From Cyrtodaria siliqua (lineage: Eukaryota; Mollusca; Bivalvia; Adapedonta; Hiatellidae), in contig JAWPHD010005086.1 in NCBI GenBank assembly GCA_037043455.1, forward strand, positions 107,211 to 171,210: 64,000 nt of DNA. The letters are read 5' to 3'. A program made the translations under genes and the position numbers. The first letter of the stretch is position 1. Every line of letters begins with the position of its first letter. The notes beneath the pieces were generated by a model. That model was not told the DNA's origin. It saw nothing but the letters and a program-made list of their open reading frames with translations, and searched no databases. Below are positions 13,801 through 24,300 of this stretch, piece after piece.

Positions 13801-15890
13801 CTAGGTCCAGCCATTGTGTAGTTATTGATCGGACATCGTTTTGATAGTCAATGTCACCGCGACCTTGACCTTTGACCTAGTGACCCCAAAATCAATAGGG
13901 GTCATCTACTGGTCATGACCAACCATCCTTCCAAGTTTGAGGACCCTAGGTCCAACCATTCTCTAGTTATTGATCGGACATTGTTTTGATAGTCAATGTG
14001 ACTGCGACCTTTGACCTAGTGACCCCAAAATCAATAGGGGTCATCTACTGTTCATGACCACCATCCTTCCAAGTTTGAGGACCCTAGGTCCAACCATTCT
14101 CTAGTTATTGATCGGACATCGTTTTGATAGTCAATGTCACCGCGACCTTTGACCTAGTGACCCCAAAATCAATAGGGGTCATCTACTTGTCATGACCAAC
14201 CATCCTTCCAAGTTTGAGGACCCTAGGTCCAACCATTCTCTAGTTATTGATTGGACATCGTTTGTGACACAGACAGACAGACAGATCTACAGACACACAG
14301 ACAGATCTACAGACACACAGAAAGCACAAAATCAATATGGCTCCACTACCACACTGTGTGGGGTAGCCATAATTAACAGTATTTATTTACTATTGTTTTG
14401 CATTGCAAAAAGGGATGGTCAAGTAATCAACTTCTAAAATTTTATTTTTCACTTCTCAAAAAAAGAGTGACAAATATGGTTTAATGCTACTCTAAACAAC
14501 ATCTATTCTATATTTTAAAAATATCTTTTAATATCGGGATATTTGTTCTGTAGTTTAATATTGATTTATTGAAAAACGTGTTTTTATAACTTGATTACTT
14601 TAAACCTTGTTTTTTTTGTTTTTAGAAAATAGCGCAAAACCCACCAGACGACGAAGGTCCAGTTTGAAAGAATGTCGCTCGACAGAAAGGCGTAGGTCAC
14701 GCAGTCGTAGCGTACATTTCATCTCGCCGGTGATGGAGGATCTCTCACACGTAAAAATGCCACACACACCTTTCAACAAGGATTCCCTAGGTACATAAAC
14801 AAATTGATACAATTTTCGAATATGTTGTGAAAATCTGACTGTTTTACATACCATTTTATCACATTTGTATTAAGAGGCCACCTGTGTTTAGAGACCAGTT
14901 CAGCTCTTCCCTTTAGTGAGCACAAGTTCTCACACTCAGATTTCTGATGAATATTAAAACAGAAATCCACAAGATATTTTGAGACACTGAGTTACACATT
15001 ATTTGTCTCGTTTACTCAGCACATACATGGGAACCCAGGAAGGCACTTTTGTAATTCTACATGCACCATTAGATGCAAAATTGAGTTTAAATACCAATAT
15101 TTCGGAAAAGAGGGTTCACCCATAGATGTTTATTAAATTGCCTTCCTGGTTTTATTGATGGAATATCCCTAACTGTAAGATAAACTGATTTTTTCTTTCC
15201 CTACCTTCCAGTAAAACAGGGGCGGATAACCAGAAGGTCAGTGTCGGAGGCTGATAATGATGACATATTTAAAATTGAGAACGTGGATAATGACGAAAAT
15301 AGTCCCAGGTCCACCTTTAGACAGCCTGTAAGTATTGTCAGTGCTACCAATTCATGACTAATAAGGGGTTGCTGCTGGTAGTGATCAGATGCTCATTAAT
15401 AATGGTCAACTCAGTCCTGTTATACTTAAAATATGAAGAACAAAGTGCCCTTATATTTTCATGGGTAGGTACAGAAATGGCAAAACAGTTATTATGATTG
15501 ACCCAAATAGGAAAAAACATAGAAATGGGTCTTTATTCAAATAATAGATTGGGAATTAGTGCTGTTCGGATTCATCAATTTGATCGAGCATCGGTCAGTA
15601 AGCCTGTAATCGTATCTCTAAAGGGATATGGAAGCCATGTTTAACCGGTTAATGATCGGTCATCGGTTGGTTGAAAGTTTTTATGATCGATCATGAATTT
15701 TCAACTGATTCCCATCACTATTGATCATGTGTGATAATTGATAATGTTAAGATGTTAATATACATGAAGTCTGATACAGGATTTTATATTACAGAGACCG
15801 AGTCTGTTGTTCACGCCACCAAAGATGAAGCGTTCACCAGTGGTTGCCAGGAACGTTCCCACGGCTACTCTCATTTCATTCTCTCCTTGA
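1772..15890 (+). CDS. DLGAP5: DLGAP5/HURP-like protein, GKAP domain (3' twelve exons)
   Basis: Exons: 1772-1830, 3353-3523, 4666-4743, 6929-7054, 8241-8401, 9388-9486, 9944-10130, 11199-11502, 12594-12802, 14626-14790, 15212-15327, 15795-15890. All have GT-AG borders and consistent phases, giving ~590 codons that end in TGA. Exons at 6929-9486 encode a GKAP (guanylate-kinase-associated) domain, from YFRNLLVKETRRL through GEKETTSTDLQGFWDM to NNW. Flanking segments are Ser/Thr/Pro- and Arg-rich with TP and SP sites. The C-terminus ends ISFSP, unlike the PDZ-binding end of DLGAP1-4, and this favours the DLGAP5/HURP branch, a microtubule-binding spindle protein regulated by mitotic kinases. Family assignment is firm and orthology is inferred. 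The N-terminal exons lie left of the window. Confidence 0.85.
2149..3263. mobile_element. TIR element, ends AGGGCTATTCCATT
   Basis: AGGGCTATTCCATTAAAAC at 2149 is mirrored by TTTTAATGGAATAGCCCT ending at 3263. Inside each end are GGACCC / GGGTCC and an inverted CACCCATAGATG motif. A third copy of the end sits at ~4297-4313, and a short relative at 15015-15175. The interior is non-coding. The element overlaps the left arm of the larger inverted repeat, so the two structures share history. Confidence 0.55.
3353..3523 (+). CDS. DLGAP5: DLGAP5-like exon, acidic segment
   Basis: Acceptor TATTTTCCAG, donor G|GTAGGT. Encodes an acidic stretch including FDDVDLDDPNTS and DELMETDEAM. It is the exon bracketed by the long inverted repeats at 1879-4581. 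Confidence 0.8.
4666..4743 (+). CDS. DLGAP5: DLGAP5-like exon
   Basis: A 78-nt exon between GTTAACAG and GTATGT, phase 1 on both sides. It could therefore be skipped without changing frame. Encodes a polar segment with SSPQDSMETVQVGE. Confidence 0.75.
5000..6684 (+). mobile_element. Helentron-like non-autonomous element with tandem core
   Basis: Starts AGCTCTACTGGCC and ends with the inverted CCAGTAGAG followed by AGGCCC-TCTT-GGGCCT and CTTGTT. The core (5390-6020) has ~160-180 bp tandem units containing GTTTGTTCAAATGGTGACC and GGGGTCACA. A poly-T/TTTC tract runs 6030-6220. Near copies lie at 46341-48328 and, rearranged, at 26671-29690. Subterminal inverted repeats, a tandem core and a terminal hairpin are typical of Helentron-derived elements; that family call is inferred. 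Confidence 0.6.
6929..7054 (+). CDS. DLGAP5: DLGAP5-like exon, start of GKAP domain
   Basis: Acceptor ATTTGCAG, donor GTAAGT. Encodes the amphipathic GKAP opening, HYFRNLLVKETRRLKDVSDH, followed by WDKINATTKLTEE. This segment begins the helical domain that is the family hallmark. Confidence 0.85.
7055..8240. other. Intron with no supported gene
   Basis: AT-rich intron of the DLGAP5-like gene. I find no repeat structure beyond short homopolymers and no open frame with coding character. Confidence 0.6.
8241..8401 (+). CDS. DLGAP5: DLGAP5-like exon, GKAP core
   Basis: Acceptor AACATTTCAG, donor G|GTAGGA. Encodes the most diagnostic GKAP stretch: TTVGQALLLMDQRFKQF, then LVDNCEFG and GEKETTSTDLQGFWDM. 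It continues in phase 0 into the next exon. Confidence 0.9.
8533..8749 (+). mobile_element. Short repeat ending in hairpin + CTTGTT
   Basis: Begins ATTATACCCCGGAAGGGCGG and ends TGTCACAGTGACA then TTTCTTGTT. It contains AAGGTCAAGGTCA. A diverged relative lies at 21500-21779. It lies in an intron of the DLGAP5-like gene. The terminal hairpin plus CTTGTT matches the longer Helentron-like elements here. Confidence 0.5.
9388..9486 (+). CDS. DLGAP5: DLGAP5-like exon, end of GKAP domain
   Basis: A 99-nt phase-0 exon (acceptor TCTCTAG, donor GTTGGT). Encodes VEDVDAKFNDLSKLQANNW, the last GKAP helix, then a Lys-rich tail. It is symmetric and could be skipped in frame. Confidence 0.85.
9944..10130 (+). 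CDS. DLGAP5: DLGAP5-like exon, basic linker
   Basis: Acceptor CTGAATAG, donor G|GTATTA. Encodes a Lys-rich segment (KSKFASFRAQMKKQ) and a Pro/Ser stretch with SPIRTPKP that has minimal proline-directed kinase sites. This is consistent with a mitotic phosphoprotein. Confidence 0.75.
10207..10966. mobile_element. Dispersed element with TCTCCCC / GGGGAGA ends
   Basis: Starts TATGTCTCCCCGACTTTGCG and ends CCCCAGTGGGGAGACATCTG. The body contains two copies of an ACGAAACTTGG... AGGATGATCAGTAC motif whose reverse complement recurs at 45.9-46.3 kb and 48.7-48.9 kb. Non-coding; a family member of the Helentron-like elements is plausible. Confidence 0.5.
11199..11502 (+). CDS. DLGAP5: DLGAP5-like exon, Ser/Pro-rich
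   Basis: The largest exon seen (304 nt), acceptor TATTTTCAG, donor AG|GTAATG. About 100 residues rich in Ser, Thr, Pro and Lys, including LNRTPARKSYLPAVPSP and MKTPIPKRLL, with an acidic SEDISEVEESSSK patch. Low complexity fits the disordered C-terminal half of HURP-like proteins. Confidence 0.8.
11945..12131 (-). other. Unrecognised coding-like fragment
   Basis: On the minus strand an open stretch of ~60 codons ends at TAA (11945-11947) and reads as a Ser/Thr/Cys-rich peptide. A second minus frame is open across 11938-12201. There is no start or clear splice site, and I do not recognise a family. It could be a decayed retro-inserted exon in the DLGAP5-like intron, or chance. The surrounding intron 11503-12593 shows nothing else. 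Confidence 0.2.
12594..12802 (+). CDS. DLGAP5: DLGAP5-like exon
   Basis: Acceptor CATAAACAG, donor G|GTACGT. The phase-2 entry restores an Arg codon. Encodes a basic start (RRSVNFSDELP) followed by an acidic/hydrophobic segment containing DEDFARLLQPIAEPQE and SFSKYLQPM, two similar F-x-[KR]-x-L-QP motifs. Confidence 0.75.
13212..13471. mobile_element. 260-bp MITE nested in tandem element
   Basis: Inverted ends at 13212-13246 and 13440-13471, of the form AGGCCAnANAAAAATATGTG with GGTTCAGGTAAC. The interior is A-rich with CCTACCTACCTACCC, like the MITEs at 361-694 and 19393-19713. That suggests one broader family with divergent ends. Confidence 0.75.
13473..14265 (+). repeat. ~143-bp tandem repeat, six copies
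   Basis: Six copies start near 13473, 13613, 13757, 13903, 14040 and 14182. Each holds CATCCTTCCAAGTTTGAGG, CCTAGGTCCA, ATTGATCGGACAT and a GACCTTTGACCTAGTGACC block. The copy at 13866-13878 contains TGACCTTTGACCT, a perfect nuclear-receptor DR1 motif. Confidence 0.85.
14626..14790 (+). CDS. DLGAP5: DLGAP5-like exon, Arg/Ser-rich
   Basis: Acceptor TTTTTAG, donor G|GTACAT. Encodes KPTRRRRSSLKECRSTERRR, then RSRSVHFISPVMEDL and MPHTPF. RRRSSL and RRRS are basophilic-kinase-like sites and SP/TP sites follow. The strong positive charge may serve microtubule binding; that role is inferred. Confidence 0.8.
15015..15175. mobile_element. Short relative of the AGGGCTATTCCAT element
   Basis: Holds GGGAACCCAGGAAGGCAC near the left end and the inverse TGCCTTCCTGG, then GATGGAATATCCCT, at the right. 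The CACCCATAGATG motif is shared with 2149-3263. About 160 bp, intronic. Confidence 0.45.
15212..15327 (+). CDS. DLGAP5: DLGAP5-like exon
   Basis: Acceptor CTACCTTCCAG, donor GTAAGT. Encodes GRITRRSVSEADNDD followed by an acidic Asn/Asp/Glu-rich stretch ending in RSTFRQP. Exits in phase 0. Confidence 0.75.
15795..15890 (+). CDS. DLGAP5: DLGAP5-like terminal coding exon
   Basis: Acceptor ATATTACAG. Encodes 31 residues with LLFTPPKMKRSPVVARN and terminates at TGA 15888-15890. There is no PDZ-binding C-terminus, in contrast to DLGAP1-4. Confidence 0.8.
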   Translation, partial: RPSLLFTPPKMKRSPVVARNVPTATLISFSP

Positions 15891-17494
15891 ACGGATGGTA
15901 AAGCCAAGGCTAATATATGCCTTAACATCTCGTAATGATGAAAAGACACGACAAACTGTGTTTTTATCTCTCGGCCGAGTCCTGTCTCAACTTCGGTGTT
16001 AGCAACTGATTGAGCTGACCAATCAGTGTATCAGATTTTATAAAAGGGACTTAAAAATGGATACAAAGTTTCCAATGGAAGAGGAATGTACTGGTATATA
16101 AAATCCAGCTCCATTACAGCATTTTTACTATGAAAAAGTGTTGATTTTGTTGGCAGTTTGTCAACGAGGCAAGAGAAAGAAAGAAAGATGGCATTTAAAA
16201 CTATCAACGTAGTTCTTAATTTTATTGTGATAAACGTGATATTTTTTTATGGTTCATGAGGAAAGACATGAACATATCCTCCAAAGAAACACCACATAGT
16301 TGGAGAGTGAATAACAAACTGGATATACAGTCAAAAAATAATAATTATAGACGGGAGATATTCAGAATGGAAATGTGTGTATATTTAAACAGTTCAAATA
16401 TGTACTAACCTTGCTTGTGCATATATTTCGACATTGATATTCATGTAAATGTACCTGTGTTTATTGCATGCCTATATTTCAACATTAAAGTTGATATAAA
16501 TGGAAAAGGAATTCATTGTGCGAATTTCACCACCAAGAAACTTTGTCAACCTGACTACAAAATGTTCGATAAATTAGCTAACTCTGCATCTAAGTTACAA
16601 ATTTACACCAAAGTTTTACAGGAAAAATCTTCATGAAATTCTATGCAGGTTAGTTTGGAAGTTGTTCATATACTTGTAAGTTTGGAGTCAAGACACAGCT
16701 TTTAAACTTAATTATGTTTGAATCTACATGCTAGCAGTATGTTCCTGCCAAAAGTAGGTCAGTAAAAATGACCTAGACTATTTTTCATACTCCATTAATT
16801 TAGTTCTAAAGCCATACAACTTTCTAATTTCATACATGTATAGTTACTTGACAGCATCAAGAAGGTCAGCGAGAACGACCTTGACATCTTACGCACTTGA
16901 ATGAAAAAAAATGTATGTGACTTGACGGTGCTAAAGCATAGCATCTGTCCCATGGACACATTTGCTAATTACACAAGACCTTCAGTTTAAAATGTTTTAT
17001 CAGAGTGAGATCTTGCCTATACAGATACTAAGGGCTCTTACTCAATTCTTACAAAATCTCATGACACATGGTTAAACTGCAAAATCCTTTTATTTTCTTA
17101 CATTTACAACAGCAAGAATATAATTATAGCACTACACACAGGATATTAATTAAACATGCCATTTGTTGCATTTGCTATTAATTCTTCAGGTGATATATTT
17201 TCAGTTTATAAACAATATTCTGACGGTTTGACTATAACTGATATGTAATGAATATTGTATTAAACATGTGTAATAATTTCTACCTTTTACTTGTACAATG
17301 TCAACTGTTTTCTCTCTATGTACCAAATTGTATGTTCACATGAAATGTTAAAGGGACACACGGCATTCTTGAAGTAATCGAGCATTCAATTAAGGAACCT
17401 CGATTTATTAATACAGTATGATTTTGACTTCATGCCTTACATGTTATTACATTAAAGCTCTGACATAACATTGTTTTCCTACCTTAGGGTTAAA
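15891..17494 (+). other. Probable 3' UTR and flank of DLGAP5-like gene
   Basis: AT-rich non-coding DNA directly after the stop codon. At 16740-16900 it holds a diverged copy of the AAATGACCT repeat family seen at 25.9-26.7 kb and 44.7-45.0 kb. I see no other gene. Where the transcript ends is not resolved; an AATAAA lies far downstream at 19040-19045. Confidence 0.4.
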
Positions 17495-18424
17495 TATGTT
17501 ATTGGTGCAGTATAATCAACAATTAGTAATATGTATTTACATTATTGGTGCAGTATAATCAACAATTAGTAATATGTATTAACGTTATTGGTGCGGTATA
17601 ATCAACAATTAGTAATATGTATTAACGTTATTGGTGCAGTATAATCAACAATTAGTAATATGTATTAACGTTATTGGTGCGGTATAATCAACAATTAGAC
17701 GTTATTGGTGCGGTATAATCAACAATTAGTAATATGTATTAACGTTATTGGTGCAGTATAATCAACAATTAGTAATATGTATTAACGTTATTGGTGCGGT
17801 ATAATCAACAATTAGTAATATGTATTAACGTTATTGGTGCGGTATAATCAACAATTAGTAATATGTATTAACGTTATTGGTGCAGTATAATCAACAATTA
17901 GTAATATGTATTAACGTTATTGGTGCAGTATAATCAACAATTAGTAATATGTAACATTATTGGTACCGTATAATCAACAATTAGTAATCTCTAACGTTAT
18001 TGGTGCAGTATAATCAACAATTAGCAATATGTATTAACGTTGTTGGTGCAGTATAATCAACAATTAGTAATATGTATTTAATAACGTTATTGGTGCCGTA
18101 TAATCAACAATTAGTAATACATATTAACGTTATTGGTGCAGTATAATCAACAATTAGTAATACATATTAACATTATTGGTGCCATATAATCAACAGTTAG
18201 TAATATGTATTAACGTAATTGTTGCCGTATAATCAACAAGAAGTAATATGTATTAACATTATTGGTGCCGTATAATCAAGTTAGTAATATGTATTAACAT
18301 TATTGGTGCAGTATAATCAACAAGTAGTAATATGTATTAGCGTTATTGGTGCCGTATAATCAACAAGTAGTAATATGTATTAACGTTATTGGTGCCGTAT
18401 AATCAACAAATAGTAATATGTAAA
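17495..18424 (+). repeat. 43-bp satellite, ~21 copies
   Basis: Tandem copies of a ~43-bp unit made of TTATTGGTGCAGTATAATC, AACAATTAG and TAATATGTATTAACG. Copies in the first half are nearly identical, and those after ~17940 carry more substitutions and indels, so recent amplification is at the left. AT-rich, non-coding. Confidence 0.95.
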
Positions 18425-18463
18425 AACAATTGGCTATGAACTATTCAATCAAATTATTATTTA

Positions 18464-18594
18464 AGAAATAGAACATCATTTACGGTGAATTATCGTGTAA
18501 CGAGCCAGAAGGGCGAGTGAAATTATTGTTTACAACTGAAAGACAAACCGTGATATATTACAGGTTAATTCACCGTAAATGATGTTCTATTTCT
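18464..18594. mobile_element. 131-bp MITE, 29-bp perfect TIRs
   Basis: AGAAATAGAACATCATTTAC plus GGTGAATTA at 18464-18492 is exactly mirrored at 18566-18594. Nearly half of the element is inverted repeat. Confidence 0.85.
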
Positions 18595-19039
18595 ATTCTA
18601 ATACCCATAAAATGTGACAATAACGCACACATCTGATTTCTTACGCATTGCCTTGCTTATTCTCCCAACGTTGCAAATGTTAGTGATATATCGTTGAATA
18701 TAACAATATATTTCAAACTAGGCTATATAGTGTGGGTGTATTAGAATAATGATTAATCAAATATGACAGTTATGTAGACTAACATGCCGCGACAACTTAA
18801 AAAAAAAATCAAGATTACCTTGTGTTCCTTTTATAAGATCCAAATATTTTTATGTAATGATTCTTTTCATACTGTGTTGTTTCCTTTCTGAGTGAAAGAA
18901 GTATGCTATACTATGTACTAGTCCATGTATATCAACGTGTTGGCATACAATTGTATTATTGCAAATATAAGGGCAATATTACAATATGAAACTAATAGTT
19001 CTACTGTATAAAGAATTAGACTTAAATCGGTTTATTATT

Positions 19040-19045
19040 AATAAA
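19040..19045 (+). terminator. Candidate polyadenylation signal AATAAA
   Basis: AATAAA followed ~15-35 bp later by a GT/T-rich stretch (GTGCTTTTTTGTAATTTT). It is the best-formed plus-strand poly(A) signal after the DLGAP5-like stop codon, but 3.1 kb away and beyond a satellite, so the assignment is weak. Confidence 0.3.
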
Positions 19046-19392
19046 GTCTTTCAAACACAAATGTGCTTTTTTGTAATTTTATTTCCAACTATGATTTATG
19101 TTTTGAGTCCAGGACTTGCTCAAGTACCCTCCTATTGTATGTTCTAGTGCATATTGAAGGATTATTGAGCAAGTGTGCCAATGTTAAAGTGGCGGCAACT
19201 ATCTTGACTTGACTTTTTCAAAGAAGGAAAGAGCAGCTATTGTCTTCGTCTTCTGCGTCCAGTTTTGTCTGTAAGCTTGTATCTCGAAAACTACTTTACA
19301 TATTGGATTGAAACTTCACACATATATTCGGTATCATAAGAAAACATAGAACCAGGTTCTATAACTGATGCTTTTATTTTAACAAAATTATG

Positions 19393-19713
19393 CCAGCCTT
19401 AAAAAAAGTGCTGGTTTGCTGTACTCCGACACAAATAGTTTTAAGAGGGTAGGTAGAACTTTTTTTTTTTTCTTTGACAGTGGTGAAAACGTTTTACAAA
19501 ACATAGTGTTTCTGTTGGGTATTATACATACAATCTGTTATAATGTATATGATTAATGTTTTTTCAGTTTACATCAATTTATAATAATAAAAAATAAAAT
19601 ATATATTGAGACGCAATCCTAAAAATGTAACTAAGTTAACAAAAAAAAAGTTGGGTAGCTGCCTTTTTAGTGGGTAGGTAGAGGCCCAGCAAACCAACAC
19701 ATGTTAAGGTTGA
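19393..19713. mobile_element. MITE related to 361-694
   Basis: CCAGCCTTAAAAAAAGTGCT and GGTTTGCTG at the left mirror CAGCAAACC...ACATGTTAAGG at 19687-19712. The interior has GGGTAGGTAG and poly-T like its relative, and both have a TTTGCTGT[AG]CTCCGAC segment at the left end. Confidence 0.7.
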
Positions 19714-20150
19714 CCGTATGGCCTTTTTATACTTAGAAAAGTTGGTTAAAGTTTTATAGGTAAGCTTTTTAACGTAGTCGTTTATTAACTTAAGTTTTTC
19801 ATTTAATATCTTAGAATCTCCTTAAAAAATTCAATGACACATCACACGTGCATTCACTTTCATATGAAGAACTTGCAGACGATAGTGCGATAATTCTGCT
19901 TTCCAAATATTCAGGCATTGAATTAAGCAGAATTATGTCTTTCAACTTAGTTTCCCAATAAATGGACAATGCCTTGAAAGGTCGAACGTCTGCATGGATG
20001 GGCGGTGCTTCCTGTTTAAACTCGCTCTATATAACTTCCATAATTGCTAATAATTATTACTGATTAGTTGAATAGTTCAAAGCATTTTTTTTTGTATATA
20101 CTATTGTAAGAAATTGAAAGCAACAATTTTACTGGGTTTAAGTTGTTAAA

Positions 20151-20638
20151 TATACACTCAAGTGATATGAAAACGCAACACGGGAATTTCCGCTATATAT
20201 TGTATATACTGCACACTTAATTGCACATAATATTCCAAAGAAATCCCAAGATGTTTTTTAAAAAGAAAGTTGCAGTTAACTAGAGAAAGGACACAACTGT
20301 GATGTAGACGTTTTAATCACACTACACTTTGTAACAAGAACTTCATAAATGTTGAAGTAGCTCTTTGAAAAATTAAGCTAGTTCAGTACTGTATTTAACG
20401 TAAATAGTTTGCAAAATGTTGCATCCTAAGTTTGCTCACATGATTGAGCCAAACGCGTACTCTGTGAATAATGAAACATTGAAGGAATACTATTTGCTGT
20501 ATTATTTGTTGTTTTAGTATTTTTTCCAAAAGGAAAGGTCTTACGTAGCCATGTACCATTCGATTAAAAGCAGCATATTGTACATACAATATATAGCGGA
20601 AATTCCCGTGTTGCGTTTTCATATCACTTGAGTGTATA
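20151..20638. mobile_element. Tc1/mariner-type MITE with 56-bp TIRs
   Basis: TACACTCAAGTGATATGAAA and the following ~35 bp at 20153-20206 are mirrored at 20582-20636, flanked by TA on each side. The TA target duplication and CACTCAAG ends suggest a Tc1/mariner-mobilised element. About 490 bp, non-coding, upstream of the dioxygenase gene. Confidence 0.75.
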
Positions 20639-20877
20639 TGTATATTCAAGCAGGTTTAAAGAAAACAATTAGATTGGATTTACACTGATAATTTAAGAGT
20701 TATGTATAAGGGAGATAACTAGAGCAGGTTTAATTGCTTAAGTTCAAGGGGGATAAATATTTAATCTTTGTTATTAAGAGGATTGATTGAAATGAGCAAG
20801 CGTCTGTGATGTTTGTTTACAAATTACAACTTTGTAGATAGTCTGATACAAGCATTGTCATCTGTAACTGTAAATTC

Positions 20878-21376
20878 ATGAATTTAAATTGTGTAGCAAT
20901 AGTTCAGAATCTGAGGACTTGTTTTTCCACCGGTTCACCTCTCTGCAATTTGTTAAAACATATATCCTGTCCGTGTCATTTAAACAACATTAAGGTGGGT
21001 GGGGTAATGGAAATCAGACCAGTTCAACTTGGTGCTGAAGTTAGAGGCGTTGATCTAAATAGCTACATTTCTGAAGATCTGATTCAACAATTTCATACTG
21101 CTGTTCATAAACACCGACTGTTGATATTTAAAAATCAGGGTGTTGTTAGCGGAAAGAGACATGTGGAAATAAGCAGATGGTTTGGCGAATTTGAATCAAC
21201 ATTTTATAAACATCCTAAATCCCCGCATCCAGACATATTCCGTGTGTCGAACGTTAAGGAAGAGGGTTGCACGAATGTTGGACGTACAGGATGGCACATC
21301 GATGGCAGTTTCATGGAAAAACCTTTCGCTTTTTCCATTTATCACATGGTCTCCGTGCCAAAAATTGGTGACACGG
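20878..21376 (+). CDS. Dioxygenase exon 1
   Basis: Contains the N-terminal beta region and the WHIDGSF metal-binding motif. Donor G|GTAAGT at 21377. The first ATG is at 20878, with a second in-frame ATG at 21007 before MEIRPVQ. Confidence 0.88.
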
Positions 21377-24300
21377 GTAAGTCACTGAGTGTTTTGAAGC
21401 CCTTGTATTAGGTTTGGTGTTAAGGTCAATTTATTTAAATGCTGCATATATGAGTATAGATCACATAACAAATCAACAATTCCATGTGTCAGATGAGTAA
21501 CTAATCATTGTCCATATATATGTGTCTGGATGGATGCAGCATCCATCCGTTCTTTCGTTCATTCATCCTTCCGTTCGAAACAATCATGTCTTAGCCATAA
21601 CTTTAAACGAACTGAAGGGAATTCCATGAAACTTAACACAAATATTAACCACAATGAAAAAGTGTGTCATTTGCAAGAATTGGTTCCGTACCTCAAAGGT
21701 CAGGGTCACACTTGGACATCAAGGGTCAAATGAGTCAAAATTTTGGGGCATTGTTCACTTATTGGTGATATTTCTTGTTAAAAACTGAACTAAACATGGC
21801 AGGTTTTGCTATGCTTGAGTAAGTTGCCGTATTTGAAACCTTTATTCAAGTACTTCATACATCAAATAATAATGCTTTTATGGTTAATTAAACATTGTAG
21901 ATCTATATATGTCACGTCTATGATATTAAGTAAATATAAACACCTTAACGCTTCATTTAACATTGCAGACTTTTGATTGTATATAAATAGAATTCAGTTA
22001 TTCCATTCATTGTAGATACTGTGTCTTGCATCGCTGATATTTTTGTGAAATAAACGTTATTGTGACTTCTTGAGTCTTTAGCCTTCTTGATGGGTTGGTT
22101 GCTGAAATTCACAGTGATATGTAATAATTTTTATGCCCTGCCATAAAAGTGGAGCGGGCATATACACGCCTACTAGACTCCGCAACCGACTCCAAAAAGA
22201 GGTGATAATACGACGTTTCGGAGACACTTCCGATGCGGTTGCGGAGAGTAAATTGAAACAGCAACGGTAAGTGTGAATTTAATATTTTCGTTTTTTTTCG
22301 GCCCAAACTCGATTTTTTTCAAAAATCGGGGAATGTGGTACGATGTAGGAATGTTTTCCCTTCCTGTTTTATGTGTTGGTTTCGAAATATATTGAAAAAT
22401 GTAGAATTGTCATAAGTCAATCGACGAGTGTAATTTGTTCAACTGGACATGGTTTTCTCTCCGTTTTTCTGCTGATTTATGAGAAATCTGCCCACGAATG
22501 AGGTCTATGACTTTGAAATGACCTATCTTTCATCATTCAATGAAACAAATTCAATCGAATATAAATTGAAAAGAATTATGGTCGTTTTTTATGAAGAGGC
22601 GGTGTCGGAGAGTAAGAGGCGGATTCGGAGAGTAAGAGGCGGTTTCGGAGACATAGATAAATAATATGTAAACGCTTGCAATTGTTGTGAAAATTGTAGA
22701 ATTCAATACGTTTCAATAAATGCGGCTTTTACTGTTTCGTCCAAGAATATATCTTCCGTATCACAAGTCAAATCACAATTGGTGTAGTCATGGTTCTTTT
22801 TAGACCTTAGTCTATTCTTACGGAGATAGACGAGGAAGCCCGGTTGCATTAGGAGGCTGAACAAAGTTGAATTATACATATAATATTATTATACCTCTAA
22901 AGAACACAATTATAAAACCGAGTCTGCTTCCTATAGTTTTCAGATGTCTTCTTTGTTTCCAATATTAATTATGTTTAATCGAGGAAAATTCTGGAACGAG
23001 GTTGAAAGACGAGAATATTTTAAAAAGTCATTTTTTTCTGATATTGTTTAAAATTTACAACTGTGTATCATTTCGTTTAAAAGAAAAAAATGATATTAGG
23101 TAAGATTTTCAATCTTATATAATACGAAGTAGGGAGTCTGCAGAATATCAGTCATTATTTACGAAAATCGGACAATTTAAACAGCAAAATATAAGAGACT
23201 GCTTGGAAAAGAGGGAACATTGACGGGTATACTTATTCATATACTAGTAATACATGACTACCAGTAAGCAGGGTTTCCCCCAGAAATTGTGAAGGCATGT
23301 TGTTCTGACATTACATTTACCAAACTGGGCTTGAAAAAAATAGTGCCTATTAATGGCAAAATGGCAAAATAACATACTTCTATGATTTTGGTGCAAAAGG
23401 AACAAGAATCACCATAGAAATTCTATTTTTCTTCTTTTAAATCTGATATTCATGAAAATTAAGAAAATCTTAAGGCATGTTGCTCTGATGAAGGCATGTT
23501 GTTTTTCCTTTCTTTTCCAGGAAGGCATGTTGCATGCGACATGCCTTATGATCCTGGGGGAAACCCTGAGTAAGTGTTTGCTGTTGTTTGTTTGAGATGG
23601 GAAAATTCAAAGGTAACTAGCGTTATCTATAAGAAAGAACTACAAAGCAAGAAATGTTTTCAACCTTTTGAGCAGCACGCCGAGAAAGACAATTTCAACC
23701 AAACGAAAACGCCTAAATTCCACACTTTCACCATACATGAAGAGACAAAAATATTCACTCCAATAAAAAGTAAAACTTCAACTCCTAGAAAATTGGGTTT
23801 TAACATAAACTAAAATCTCCCTTTCGAAATGTAAACATTGCAAATTATACTTATGATAAGGAACTGTGGGAAACGGACAGTGAAGACAGTCTTTGTGAAA
23901 TGTTGGAGGAGACATGCCTATATTCTGATGGTCTGTCTCTTCATGAAGAATCATTTTCAAGCATCTCTTAACCTCAGGATTTAAATGACAAAATTGAATC
24001 AGAACTAGATAGTTTTCAAGTTAATAACATTCTTGATGAAGTTATAACAGTTTTTCGGAAATCCGAGGCTGGTGAAGAATTCGTTACATTTTTGAAATTG
24101 GTAGCAGAACGGAAGTTTCCTCTGGACAATGTAGCGTTTCGTCTGTTTCTAGATGTTGTGCGGTGGTTTAATTGTGACGACATTCGTTCTATGCGTTACA
24201 ATGACACAGGCCTCAAGTTCTTTTGGATAGGAAAACATTTATTTGGAGGTCGGTTTCTGAGATTCATGTCAGGACCGAAATAAATGATAAAACATAATTA

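Larger units (their letters stand above)
13088..14371. mobile_element. Non-autonomous element with tandem core and nested MITE
   Basis: Imperfect inverted ends (TATGGCTCCCCCAC at 13088, GTGGGGTAGCCATA ending 14371) enclose a tandem array and an inserted 260-bp MITE. Near the right end is an ACAGACAG microsatellite (14264-14320). There is no coding capacity. It lies in an intron of the DLGAP5-like gene. Confidence 0.6.

Noticed and set aside
17495..18424. CRISPR-like array of 43-bp units
   Set aside because: Head-to-tail satellite without spacers.
20395..20649. 84-codon minus-strand frame
   Set aside because: Falls largely inside the Tc1/mariner-type MITE and reads through its terminal repeat.
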